A stretch of DNA of 64,000 bases from assembly GCF_000722545.1 (NCBI RefSeq), contig NZ_JNVM01000028.1, positions 31,122 to 95,121 of the forward strand. The letters run 5' to 3'. Source of the DNA: Paenibacillus tyrphae. Lineage in GTDB: Bacteria > Bacillota > Bacilli > Paenibacillales > NBRC-103111. The position numbers were made by a program, and so were the translations under genes. A model generated the notes under the pieces. It saw only the letters and a list, made by a program, of their open reading frames with translations, searched no databases and was not told where the DNA came from. Positions 41,667-50,107 of this stretch are shown here, piece after piece (the stretch's first letter is position 1; every line of letters starts with the position of its first letter).

Positions 41667-43604
41667 ATGGCTGTAAAAGTAACTTTTCCCGACGGAGCGG
41701 TGAAGGAATATCCACAGGGAACGACGGTGGAAGAGGTCGCAGGCTCGATCAGCTCGGGTTTGAAAAAAAATGCTGTCGTAGGCAAATTGAACGGAAAGCT
41801 CGTCGATTTGAGCACGCCGCTGGAAGAAGACGCCGCGCTGCAAATCGTTACGCTGGATAGTGAAGAAGGCCTGGAGGTATACCGTCACAGTACGGCGCAT
41901 TTGATGGCGCAGGCGATCAAACGGCTGTACGGCAATAAAAGCGTCAAGCTCGGCATCGGACCGGTGATCGAAGACGGGTTCTACTACGATATCGATATGG
42001 AAACATCGATCACCCCGGAAGATTTGGGTAAAATCGAGAAAGAAATGGAACGCATCGTTCAGGAAAACTTGCCGATCCGCCGCCGGGTAGTCAGCCGCGA
42101 GGAAGCGCTGAGCATTTTCGGCGAGCTGGAGGACCCACTCAAGCTGGAGCTGATCCACGACCTTCCGGAAGATTCGGTCATTACGATTTATGACCAAGGC
42201 GAGTTTTTTGACCTGTGTCGCGGGCCGCACCTGCCGTCCACCGGGCGGATCAAAGCATTCAAGCTGCTCAGCGTAGCGGGCGCTTACTGGCGCGGCGATT
42301 CGAAGAACAAAATGCTGCAGCGCATCTACGGCACGGCGTTCCCGAAAAAATCGGAGCTGGACGAGCATTTGCACTTGCTGGAGGAAGCGAAAAAACGCGA
42401 CCACCGCAAGCTCGGCAAAGAGCTGAAAATGTTCACCTTCTCCAGCGAAGTCGGCCAAGGACTTCCGCTCTGGCTGCCGCACGGCGCTAAGGTACGCCGC
42501 ACCCTGGAGCGTTATATCGTCGATCTGGAGGAGCGTCTCGGCTACCAACACGTGTACACGCCGGTGCTTGCCAACGTGGAGTTGTACAAAACGAGCGGTC
42601 ACTGGGAGCATTATCAGGAAGACATGTTCCCGAAGATGGAGCTGGACAATGAAGAGCTTGTGCTGCGCCCGATGAACTGTCCCCATCATATGATGGTGTA
42701 TAAGAGCGACATGCGCAGCTACCGCGACCTGCCGATACGGATCGCCGAGCTCGGCACGATGCACCGCTACGAGATGTCCGGAGCGCTTACCGGCCTTCAC
42801 CGCGTCCGGGCGATGACGCTCAATGACGCGCATATTTTCTGCCGCCCGGATCAAATCAAGGAAGAGTTCGCTCGCGTCGTGAACCTGATTCGTCAAGTTT
42901 ATGAGGACTTCGGCATTAAGGAATACCGTTTCCGTCTGTCGTACCGCGATCCGAAGGATACGGAGAAATATTTCCAAAATGACGAAATGTGGGAAATGTC
43001 GCAGCGGATGCTTCGCGAGGTGGTCGAGGAGCTCGGTCTGCCGTTCTTCGAGGCGGAAGGCGAGGCGGCCTTCTACGGTCCGAAGCTAGACGTGCAGATC
43101 AAGACGGCGCTCAAGAAAGAAGAGACGCTGTCGACCGCGCAGCTCGACTTCCTGCTGCCGGAGCGCTTCCAATTGGAGTACGTCGGAGCCGACGGCCAGA
43201 AGCACCGCCCGGTCGTCATTCACCGCGGCATCATTTCGACCATGGAACGGATGACCGCGTTCCTGCTTGAGAACTTCGCCGGTGCGCTGCCGACATGGCT
43301 GTGTCCGGTACAGGCGAAGGTGCTTCCGGTATCCGGCAACTTCGACGAGTACGCCAAGGAAGTCGAAGCGAAGCTGCAAAATGCCGGTATCCGGGTCGAA
43401 GCCGACCTGCGCAACGAGAAGCTCGGATACAAAATTCGCGAAGCGCAGCTTGAGAAAATTCCGTACATGCTGGTTGTCGGCGAAAATGAGGTGCAAGCGT
43501 CCGGCGCTTCCGTCCGCAAGCGCGGTCAAGGTGACCTCGGCGCTCACAGCGTAGATAGCGTCATCGAGATGATCCGGGAAGAGATTCGGACCAAGCAAGT
43601 GTAA
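41667..43604 (+). CDS. thrS: Threonyl-tRNA synthetase
   Basis: This enzyme charges tRNA-Thr. The 645-residue protein has an N-terminal TGS domain (MAVKVTFPDGAVKEYPQGTT) and the editing domain (HSTAHLMAQAIKRLYG, and later DLCRGPHLPSTG with Cys/His ligands). The class II core has LRPMNCPHHMMVYKS, RIAELGTMHRYEMSG and GPKLDVQI, with motif 3 near HRGIISTMERM. An anticodon-binding domain lies at the C terminus. ATG at 41667 has TTGGAGGT eight bases upstream; the frame is open farther up but that part is T-box leader. Regulation is by the T-box. Confidence 0.98.
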   Translation: MAVKVTFPDGAVKEYPQGTTVEEVAGSISSGLKKNAVVGKLNGKLVDLSTPLEEDAALQIVTLDSEEGLEVYRHSTAHLMAQAIKRLYGNKSVKLGIGPVIEDGFYYDIDMETSITPEDLGKIEKEMERIVQENLPIRRRVVSREEALSIFGELEDPLKLELIHDLPEDSVITIYDQGEFFDLCRGPHLPSTGRIKAFKLLSVAGAYWRGDSKNKMLQRIYGTAFPKKSELDEHLHLLEEAKKRDHRKLGKELKMFTFSSEVGQGLPLWLPHGAKVRRTLERYIVDLEERLGYQHVYTPVLANVELYKTSGHWEHYQEDMFPKMELDNEELVLRPMNCPHHMMVYKSDMRSYRDLPIRIAELGTMHRYEMSGALTGLHRVRAMTLNDAHIFCRPDQIKEEFARVVNLIRQVYEDFGIKEYRFRLSYRDPKDTEKYFQNDEMWEMSQRMLREVVEELGLPFFEAEGEAAFYGPKLDVQIKTALKKEETLSTAQLDFLLPERFQLEYVGADGQKHRPVVIHRGIISTMERMTAFLLENFAGALPTWLCPVQAKVLPVSGNFDEYAKEVEAKLQNAGIRVEADLRNEKLGYKIREAQLEKIPYMLVVGENEVQASGASVRKRGQGDLGAHSVDSVIEMIREEIRTKQV

Positions 43605-43618
43605 TATGATTTGGCAGA

Positions 43619-43654
43619 AGAGCCTGCTCCTTGTTGAAGGGGCAGGCTTTTTGC
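43619..43654 (+). terminator. Terminator of thrS
   Basis: AGCCTGCTCC and GGGGCAGGCT pair (one G-T pair) around an eight-base loop, followed by TTTTT, about 15 bases after the thrS stop. Confidence 0.8.
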
Positions 43655-43674
43655 ATTTGACTATGGGAGCAGTT

Positions 43675-44835
43675 TTATAAGGGGGTTGTAGGTGGATTGG
43701 CTGCGGTTTGCTTGCTCCGCGTTAAATATTTTCCCAGCTGCATGGAAGGTCGCTCAATCATTAACCAGCAAACCGCCGCTACAATGAGCGCTCCCATAAA
43801 GGATAAGGACAGGATCATGGCATTGGACAATCGCCCGTGTAAAGCATGCGCAAACGTTAACATGACCACCAGATGAGTTAAATATAAGCTGTACGATATT
43901 TTGCCCAGAAAGACGAAACCGGGATGAGTTAACCCGTTGGACAGCTTGGAAGAAGCGAGCGAAGCGACAATGAACACGGATGCGCCCATGGCAATGCCGT
44001 ATTCGGATAAATAAAAATTATAGGGCGTATCGAACAACTTTTTGAAGAAATCCTTATTCAGCACTTCCGAGTAATGATAAAAGAGCAATGCGGCGACCAG
44101 CACGGTCCATTTCAAGGAAGCTTTTGAATGACGGTATAGATCGATCAACTGCTTTCTGTGCTTAGCAATTAACGAACCGATGATGAAGAGGGATAAATAA
44201 TGCAAGGAATCAAAGAAGCTTGAGTGGTATCCATTACTCGGAAGGTTAAACAACATACCGTCCAATCCGGCAATGAAAGTAAGGAGGAAGCAAACGATTA
44301 GAGAGACGAGGGGGTTGAGGCTTTTGATCATGAGTATCACGAACGGAAAGACGATCGAGATGCGCAGCTCGTGAATGAGCGTCCAGATTACGGGGTTATA
44401 AGATATCGTATGGGGGTTTCCGATGAATAAAATATGCTCCGTGATTAACGAGGGATCGGAAGCGTTCTTCCATGATTGGTTAATAAAGGAATTGAATTCG
44501 GGCAAAATACCTTGATATAAAAAAATGGAAATAAAAATTGTGATACAAATAGTAACCAAATAAGGAACATAGATTCGGAACAATCTTTTAATGAGGAATG
44601 AAAAATAAGGGGGGGAGTTTCCGTTCAAAACCGGCAGCGACAACACGAATCCACTGAGCAGAAAAAATAAAATGACGGCCCCATGTCCATTAACAAACAA
44701 CCTGGCGGGTGTAACTTCAAGAGCTGTGGTGAATACATTTTTTTGCGGCATAGCCAGTAAAAGATGATGAAACAAAACTGTAAGCGCTGCCAAACCTCTT
44801 AACGAATCTAATTGTTTGAACCGCAAACTTCCCAT
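43675..44835 (-). CDS. Membrane acyltransferase, family 3 (OafA/YrhL type)
   Basis: This 386-residue integral membrane protein has about ten hydrophobic segments and the family opening RFKQLDSLRGLAALTVLFHH, whose His is catalytic. Further blocks are the first-loop Arg region (FLIKRLFRIYVPYL), NPVIWTLIHELRISIVFP and the C-terminal FLGKISYSLYLTHLVVM. Such enzymes O-acylate cell-surface sugars, antibiotics or peptidoglycan. AAAGGAGGG precedes the ATG on the minus strand. Base composition is visibly more AT-rich than its neighbours, suggesting later acquisition. It is a lone gene between thrS and a 3D-domain protein; the acceptor is unknown. Confidence 0.88.
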   Translation of the reverse strand: MGSLRFKQLDSLRGLAALTVLFHHLLLAMPQKNVFTTALEVTPARLFVNGHGAVILFFLLSGFVLSLPVLNGNSPPYFSFLIKRLFRIYVPYLVTICITIFISIFLYQGILPEFNSFINQSWKNASDPSLITEHILFIGNPHTISYNPVIWTLIHELRISIVFPFVILMIKSLNPLVSLIVCFLLTFIAGLDGMLFNLPSNGYHSSFFDSLHYLSLFIIGSLIAKHRKQLIDLYRHSKASLKWTVLVAALLFYHYSEVLNKDFFKKLFDTPYNFYLSEYGIAMGASVFIVASLASSKLSNGLTHPGFVFLGKISYSLYLTHLVVMLTFAHALHGRLSNAMILSLSFMGALIVAAVCWLMIERPSMQLGKYLTRSKQTAANPPTTPL

Positions 44836-45001
44836 ATTGCGATCCCTCCTTTATAAAAATAATACATAACGTATCGAAAGACTATTGAATGTTAAACAAA
44901 ATTTTATAATTCATGGCAGCTTGCGATTCCAGGGGACCGGTGTATAGATCTTGCGAATGTTGGAGAGCCTCTTCTAATAAGGGGAGGTTTAAACCAAGCT
45001 T

Positions 45002-45655
45002 ATGCTACCAAAAACCGCAAGCCATGCCAAATGGATCTTGTTCATCGTGTTGATGCTGTCCTTCTTGATATGGTTTGAAAAACAACAGGAGTACAAGCGG
45101 TCTACCGCGCCGAATAATGAGCTGCAGATCGCCGCTTTACCCGTATTCTTGCATTCGCCCGGTGTCAGCAAGCCGGAGGTCAAGCAGCCCGACTCCCAGC
45201 CCGTATCTGCCGCAAGCAGCCGCCGAACGATGAATTACAAGCTGTTTCCCCACAAGGGGCAAGATTTATCCAACTATAAAGCCGTCGAGGTGACGGCAAC
45301 CGGATACTATGCCGGACGGGAGTCGACTGGCAAGAACCCCGGACATCCCGAATACGGAGTCACGTTTTCCGGCATGAAGGTTACCCGGGACGTCGAAGCG
45401 TTCTCCACGATCGCCGCGGATCCGAAGGTGTTTCCAATCGGAACGGTGCTGTACATTCCGGGCTACGGCTATGGTGTTGTCGCGGATACGGGCGGTGCCA
45501 TCAAAGGCAACCGGATCGACTTGTATTTCGAGACGAAGGATCAGGTCTACAAAGAGTGGGGCAAAAAAACGTTGAATGTCTTCGTGGTGAAAAGGGGCGC
45601 CGGAAAAATTAATGAAACGCTCTGGAATCAACTGAAAAGCGAGCTGCTGTTTTAA
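45002..45655 (+). CDS. 3D-domain (YuiC/YabE-type) exported wall protein
   Basis: This 217-residue protein has one N-terminal membrane segment (WILFIVLMLSFLIWF), a linker of about 60 residues, and a C-terminal 3D domain. This domain carries the three conserved Asp: VTATGYYAG, then FSTIAADPKVFPIGTVLYIPG, VVADTGGAIKGNRIDLYF. The fold resembles lytic transglycosylase/RlpA barrels, and family members act in spore germination or wall turnover. The ribosome site GGGGAGG is about 14 bases from the ATG, farther than usual, so the exact start is uncertain. It is likely active outside the membrane. Confidence 0.82.
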   Translation: MLPKTASHAKWILFIVLMLSFLIWFEKQQEYKRSTAPNNELQIAALPVFLHSPGVSKPEVKQPDSQPVSAASSRRTMNYKLFPHKGQDLSNYKAVEVTATGYYAGRESTGKNPGHPEYGVTFSGMKVTRDVEAFSTIAADPKVFPIGTVLYIPGYGYGVVADTGGAIKGNRIDLYFETKDQVYKEWGKKTLNVFVVKRGAGKINETLWNQLKSELLF

Positions 45656-45675
45656 AAAAATTTCTAAGCATAACG

Positions 45676-45715
45676 CCCCTCCTTGAAACCCATAATAAAG
45701 GGTGTCAGGGGAGGT
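45676..45715 (+). promoter_or_regulatory. Hairpin that can cover the ribosome site of the small spore-protein-like gene
   Basis: CCTCCTTGA plus ACCC can pair with GGGT plus TCAGGGGAGG around ATAATAAA, with one or two bulges. The 3' arm contains the GGGGAGG ribosome site of the gene at 45724. No T-tract follows, so a translational role is more likely than termination. Confidence 0.4.
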
Positions 45716-45723
45716 GATAAGCG

Positions 45724-45870
45724 ATGGCTAAAAATAAAAATCAAAATTTAAGTGTAAATAAAAACCTGAAGACCGATACGGAATTTTCCGAAGAGGTTGT
45801 GGCAAATAACGTGAAGCAGGCGGCTCAAAACAACCCGAGCGAGAGCGCCAGCGAATCGGCAAGACAATAA
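45724..45870 (+). CDS. Small protein, probable gamma-type small acid-soluble spore protein
   Basis: This 48-residue protein begins MAKNKNQNLSVNKNL and contains TDTEFSEEVVANNVKQAAQN, similar in pattern to the TEFASET...QQVRKQN repeat of gamma-type SASPs (SspE). It is rich in Asn, Gln, Ser and Glu and has no Cys or Trp, as expected for spore amino-acid reserve proteins. GGGGAGGTGAT precedes the ATG by six bases, an excellent ribosome site. It is followed by a terminator. The assignment rests on the short motif and composition only; a generic small spore protein is the alternative. Confidence 0.6.
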   Translation: MAKNKNQNLSVNKNLKTDTEFSEEVVANNVKQAAQNNPSESASESARQ

Positions 45871-45881
45871 GGAAGCAGACC

Positions 45882-45920
45882 CAAGGAGGAGGCCCGAATG
45901 AAATTTCGAGGCTTCCTCTT
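45882..45920 (+). terminator. Terminator after the small spore-protein-like gene
   Basis: GAGGAGGCC plus CGAA pair with TTCG plus GGCTTCCTC (one G-T pair, one bulged A), followed by TTTT. The remaining gap to 46168 shows no gene. Confidence 0.65.
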
Positions 45921-46168
45921 TTCGCTTGATGGGAAAGAACGAAATTCGTTATTTTCAAAGCTGGGATTTTGGTGTAAACTGATACTAACAATGTGATTAT
46001 ATCTAACATCATAGGATCATGGACCGTATAAAGCGTCTTCTCGCCGTTTGTCGGCGTCGGAGGCTTATTTTTGTTTCCGCATATTGACAAAAACGGCCTA
46101 CACCCTTATGTTTCTAACGAAGGTCGACGGTTATCCGGCCGATAGAAATGGAAAGGGATGAAGCGATA

Positions 46169-47869
46169 ATGACAAGGAAGTTCGAAGATTTTGTATACGA
46201 ACGCCCGGATATGGATCAGCTGACGGAGCAGATGAACGAATCGCTGCAGCAGTTCTCCGAGGCGGGTTCGCCGGAGGAGCAGCAGGCTCTTCTGACCCGG
46301 ATGAACGAGCTTCGAAGTCATTTCGAGTCGATGGCTGCGATCGCCCGAATCCGGTATACCATCGATACGAACGACTCGTTTTATAAAGAGGAGCAGGACT
46401 TTTTCGACCAGCAGACGCCGGTGTATCAGGGCTTCCTTTCAAAGTATTATGCGGCATTGGCCGAATCGCCTTACCGGGCGGCGTTAGAAGAGCAATGGGG
46501 CCAACAATTGTTCCGGATTGCCGAAAGAACCGTAAAAACGTTCTCGCCTGAAGTGATTGACGAGCTGCGGCAGGAGAACAAACTTGTTTCCGACTATATT
46601 AAACTGACCGCCTCCGCGTCGATTTCGTTTGACGGCCGCGAGCTCAATCTGGCGCAGCTCACGCCATACACGCTGTCTACCGACCGGGAGACACGCAAGC
46701 GCGCATTGGATGCGGGATACGCTTTTTTTGCGGAGCACGAGACGACTCTTGACGAAATCTACGACAGTCTTGTTCAAGTGCGGACGAGCATCGCCCGAAA
46801 GCTCGGCTATCCGAACTTCGTTCAGCTTGGATACGACCGCCTGAAGCGTTCGGATTACGACGCGGCCGATGTTGCCGTCTTCCGGGAGCAGGTGCGGAAG
46901 CATCTGGTGCCGCTTGCTTCGCGTATCCGAGAGCAGCAGAGGCACATGCTTGGCCTGGACCGTTTAACTTACTATGACGCCAAGTATCGTTTTCCGAAGG
47001 GCAACCCGACGCCAAAAGGCGATGCGGATTGGATCGTCGACAACGCCAAGCGGATGTACGCCGAGCTGTCGCCGGAAACCGACGCTTTCTTCCGGATGAT
47101 GACGGACCGCGGGCTGATGGACCTCGTCAGCAAAACCGGCAAAGCGGTCGGCGGGTACTGCTCGTATATTAAAGCGGAGCAGGTGCCTTTCATATTCTCC
47201 AATTTCAACGGAACGAGCGGAGATGTCGACGTGCTGACGCACGAAGCCGGACATGCGTTCCAGAAGTACATGAGCCGCCATCATGAGGTGCCGGAATACG
47301 TGCATCCGACACTTGAGGCATGCGAGATTCATTCGATGAGCATGGAGTTTTTCGCCTGGCCTTGGATGGAGCTGTTTTTCCGCGAAGATACGGACAAATA
47401 CAAGTATGAGCATTTGAGCGCAGCCATCCTGTTCATTCCTTACGGTACCGCGGTCGACGAATTCCAGCACTTCGTGTACGAGCACCCGGAAGCGACCCCG
47501 GCGGAGCGCAAAGCCAAGTGGCGCGAGCTGGAATCGGTCTATCGTCCGGATTTGGCGCTGGAGGAGAACGATTTGCTGAATCGCGGCGGGTACTGGTATC
47601 AGCAGCGGCACATATTCCGTACGCCGTTTTATTATATCGACTACACGCTGGCGCAAATCTGCGCGCTCCAGTTCTGGTCCCGCGCGCAAAGCGACAGCAA
47701 GCGGGCTTGGGACGATTACGTAAGGCTGTGCCGGGAAGGCGGCAGCCGTTCGTTCAGTGAGCTGGTGGAGGTGGCAGGGCTGCTTTCTCCGTTTGCGGAA
47801 GGTACGGTCGAGTCGGTCATCGGCGATATCGGCGCGTGGCTGGAAAAGGCGGACATTCGCGCGTTCTAG
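46169..47869 (+). CDS. M3-family oligoendopeptidase (PepF-like)
   Basis: This zinc metallopeptidase (566 residues) cleaves short peptides in the cytosol. The zinc motif HEAGHAFQKYMS is clear, with the third ligand Glu in the following helix (LEACEIHSMSMEFF). Other family blocks are YCSYIKAEQVPFIFSNFNGT upstream of the zinc site and YYIDYTLAQICALQFW near the C terminus. ATG at 46169 is preferred because AAAGGGATG lies upstream; an in-frame ATG seven codons earlier has no ribosome site. It stands just before an oligopeptide ABC importer, so it may process imported peptides, though a terminator separates them. Confidence 0.92.
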   Translation: MTRKFEDFVYERPDMDQLTEQMNESLQQFSEAGSPEEQQALLTRMNELRSHFESMAAIARIRYTIDTNDSFYKEEQDFFDQQTPVYQGFLSKYYAALAESPYRAALEEQWGQQLFRIAERTVKTFSPEVIDELRQENKLVSDYIKLTASASISFDGRELNLAQLTPYTLSTDRETRKRALDAGYAFFAEHETTLDEIYDSLVQVRTSIARKLGYPNFVQLGYDRLKRSDYDAADVAVFREQVRKHLVPLASRIREQQRHMLGLDRLTYYDAKYRFPKGNPTPKGDADWIVDNAKRMYAELSPETDAFFRMMTDRGLMDLVSKTGKAVGGYCSYIKAEQVPFIFSNFNGTSGDVDVLTHEAGHAFQKYMSRHHEVPEYVHPTLEACEIHSMSMEFFAWPWMELFFREDTDKYKYEHLSAAILFIPYGTAVDEFQHFVYEHPEATPAERKAKWRELESVYRPDLALEENDLLNRGGYWYQQRHIFRTPFYYIDYTLAQICALQFWSRAQSDSKRAWDDYVRLCREGGSRSFSELVEVAGLLSPFAEGTVESVIGDIGAWLEKADIRAF

Positions 47870-47911
47870 AATTCGACAGTGGCCTTGAAAACAAACATAA
47901 TTTTCCTGTGG

Positions 47912-47944
47912 GACGAAAAAAATTAGATTTTCGTCTCGCTTTTT
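47912..47944 (+). terminator. Terminator of the M3 peptidase gene
   Basis: GACGAAAA and TTTTCGTC form an 8-bp stem around an eight-base loop, followed by TCGCTTTTTG. A second AT-only hairpin (ACATTTT/AAAATGT, about 47971-47991, then eight T) lies farther on, ahead of the importer operon. Confidence 0.6.
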
Positions 47945-48120
47945 GTCTGCAAAATCAATGATTTAGTTAACATTTTAAAAAAAATGTAACTTTTTTTTAA
48001 AAATTTTTAATGACATTTTGGTCAATTAACTTCATAATGGGACTTGATGCTGTCAGCCGAAATAATTCCAGCGAAGTGAATATTTATGACACAATGAATG
48101 TGGAAGTGAAGGTGATCCCT

Positions 48121-49083
48121 TTGTCTGAGGCACTTTTGGAAGTGAAATCGCTCAGAACGGTAATTAGAGACAAAAAGAGGGAATTGACCGTTGTCGACGG
48201 CATTGATTTTAAAATCGGAACGAACGAAGTGGTCGCGCTCGTAGGAGAATCCGGCTGCGGCAAAAGCATGACTTCCTTGTCGATCATGCAGCTGCTTCCC
48301 CGGGTAGGGGAGATTGCCGGCGGCGAGGTTCGTTTCGGTGGTCGAAATTTGGTCGGCCTCAGCAATCGGGAGATGTCGGGCGTTCGCGGACGTCAAATCG
48401 CGATGATCTTTCAGGAGCCGATGACCTCGCTGAATCCGGTGCTTACCATTGGGAAGCAGTTGACTGAAGCGATTACCCGGCATCTTGGCGTAAGCAAATC
48501 GGAAGCGATTACAATAGCGGAAGATTGGCTGCGGCGCGTCGGATTTCCGGAGCCTTCCCGGATTCGGAAAGAATACCCGCACCGCTTGTCGGGCGGAATG
48601 CGGCAGCGTGTCATGCTGGCGATAGCGATGGCCTGTAAGCCGGATCTGCTTATTGCCGACGAGCCGACAACAGCTTTGGATGTGACGATTCAGGCTCAGG
48701 TGCTGGATCTGATCCGACAGCTGCTTCACGAGACCGACATGTCCGTGCTGTTCATCACGCATGACTTGGGCGTTGTTGCCGAAATGGCTACGCGCGTTAT
48801 CGTCATGTATGCCGGCCAAATCGTCGAGACGGCAGACGTAAGAACGCTGTTTACAGATGCCAGACATCCGTACACGAAAGGCCTGCTCCAATCGACGCCA
48901 CGCATGCAGGGGGCCATTGAGCCGCTTGTCCCGATACCAGGAAGCGTTCCGCCAGCAGGCGCTTTTCCGGCAGGGTGCCGGTTTGCCGAGCGCTGTCCGA
49001 TGGCGAAAGCGGAATGCCGCGACAGGCAGCCCGAGCTGCGGGAGATCGGAGCGGGACATCAAGTTCGCTGCATTTTGACCTAG
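48121..49083 (+). CDS. Oligo-/dipeptide ABC importer ATPase (OppD/DppD type)
   Basis: This ATPase subunit (320 residues) powers peptide uptake. Walker A GESGCGKSMTSLSIMQLL, the Q-loop IFQEPMTSLNP, signature LSGGMRQRVMLAIAMACKPDL, Walker B LLIADEPTTALD and the C-terminal oligopeptide-transporter extension (PVPIPGSVPPAG-like, with CRFAERCP) are present. TTG at 48121 is chosen because AAGGTGAT lies just upstream and the protein then opens like other OppD proteins (SEALLEVKSLRT). ATG codons at 48094 and 48010 in the same frame are weaker alternatives. It is the first gene of a five-gene importer operon. Confidence 0.92.
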   Translation: MSEALLEVKSLRTVIRDKKRELTVVDGIDFKIGTNEVVALVGESGCGKSMTSLSIMQLLPRVGEIAGGEVRFGGRNLVGLSNREMSGVRGRQIAMIFQEPMTSLNPVLTIGKQLTEAITRHLGVSKSEAITIAEDWLRRVGFPEPSRIRKEYPHRLSGGMRQRVMLAIAMACKPDLLIADEPTTALDVTIQAQVLDLIRQLLHETDMSVLFITHDLGVVAEMATRVIVMYAGQIVETADVRTLFTDARHPYTKGLLQSTPRMQGAIEPLVPIPGSVPPAGAFPAGCRFAERCPMAKAECRDRQPELREIGAGHQVRCILT

Positions 49084-49110
49084 TACGGATTAGAGGGAGA
49101 TGATCGACAC

Positions 49111-50067
49111 GTGGGGGCTCCGCTTCTGGAGATTAAAGGGTTAAAAAAATATTTTGGCATCGGCGGCAGCTTAAAAAATGGAGCCGTCAAAGCGGTTGAC
49201 AATGTCAGCTTTACGGTATTTAAAGGCGAGACGTTGGGCATTGTGGGCGAATCTGGCTGCGGCAAGTCGACGGTGGGCCGGTTGGTTTTGCGCTTGCTCG
49301 ATTTGACCGAAGGTGAAATCTTGTTTAACGGGACTTCGATCGGCAGTTGGAATCAGCGGCAGCTGCGGCCGATCCGGAAAGAAATGCAATGCGTCTTCCA
49401 GGACCCGTATGCATCGTTAAATCCGAGAATCACGGTGGGCAAAGCAATTGCCGAGCCGCTTGTGGTCCAAGGCGGCTTGAAGTGGTCGGAGGCCATGAAG
49501 CGGGCGGAACAGCTCTTGGATACGGTCGGACTAAGATCTCATGCGGTGGGCATGTACCCGCACGAATTTTCCGGCGGACAGCGGCAGCGTATCGCGATTG
49601 CCCGCGCCATTTCATTAAGTCCGAAGCTTATCGTGGCGGACGAGCCGGTCTCGGCGCTCGATGTCTCGATTCAAGCACAGATCGTCAACTTGTTGGAGGA
49701 ACTGCAGACGCAGACGAAAGTGTCGTACTTGTTTATCTCACACAATCTTAGCGTCGTCAGACATATTTCCGATCGGGTCGCGGTCATGTATTTAGGTCAA
49801 ATTGTCGAGTTGGCCAGCCGGGACCAGTTGTTCGGCAGTCCGAAGCATCCGTATACCCAGGCGCTTCTATCGTCCGTGCCCGAGCCGGATGTGGACGGCA
49901 AGCGGGAGCGGATCATCTTAAGCGGGGAAGTGCCGAACGCGGCAAATCCGCCGTCAGGCTGCGCGTTCCATCCGCGTTGTCCGCATGCTGCGGAGCGCTG
50001 CCGGATCGAGAAGCCTATCTTCCGGGAAGTGGAGCCGGGGCATTATGCCTCGTGCCATTTCGTATAA
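49111..50067 (+). CDS. Oligo-/dipeptide ABC importer ATPase (OppF/DppF type)
   Basis: This second ATPase subunit (318 residues) pairs with the upstream one. It shows Walker A GESGCGKSTVGRLVLRLL, Q-loop VFQDPYASLNPR, signature FSGGQRQRIAIARAISLSPKL, Walker B IVADEPVSALD and the C-terminal family extension with HPRCPHAAERC. The start is GTG with AGGGAGATGATC upstream, 27 bases after the first ATPase gene. DLLEIKGLKKYF-type openings with a long insert before the Walker A (KNGAVKAVDNVSF) are typical for the F subunit. Confidence 0.93.
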   Translation: MGAPLLEIKGLKKYFGIGGSLKNGAVKAVDNVSFTVFKGETLGIVGESGCGKSTVGRLVLRLLDLTEGEILFNGTSIGSWNQRQLRPIRKEMQCVFQDPYASLNPRITVGKAIAEPLVVQGGLKWSEAMKRAEQLLDTVGLRSHAVGMYPHEFSGGQRQRIAIARAISLSPKLIVADEPVSALDVSIQAQIVNLLEELQTQTKVSYLFISHNLSVVRHISDRVAVMYLGQIVELASRDQLFGSPKHPYTQALLSSVPEPDVDGKRERIILSGEVPNAANPPSGCAFHPRCPHAAERCRIEKPIFREVEPGHYASCHFV

Positions 50068-50107
50068 ACAGTTTACAGAAAGCATCTAAAAGAGAGGGGA
50101 ACTTGCC

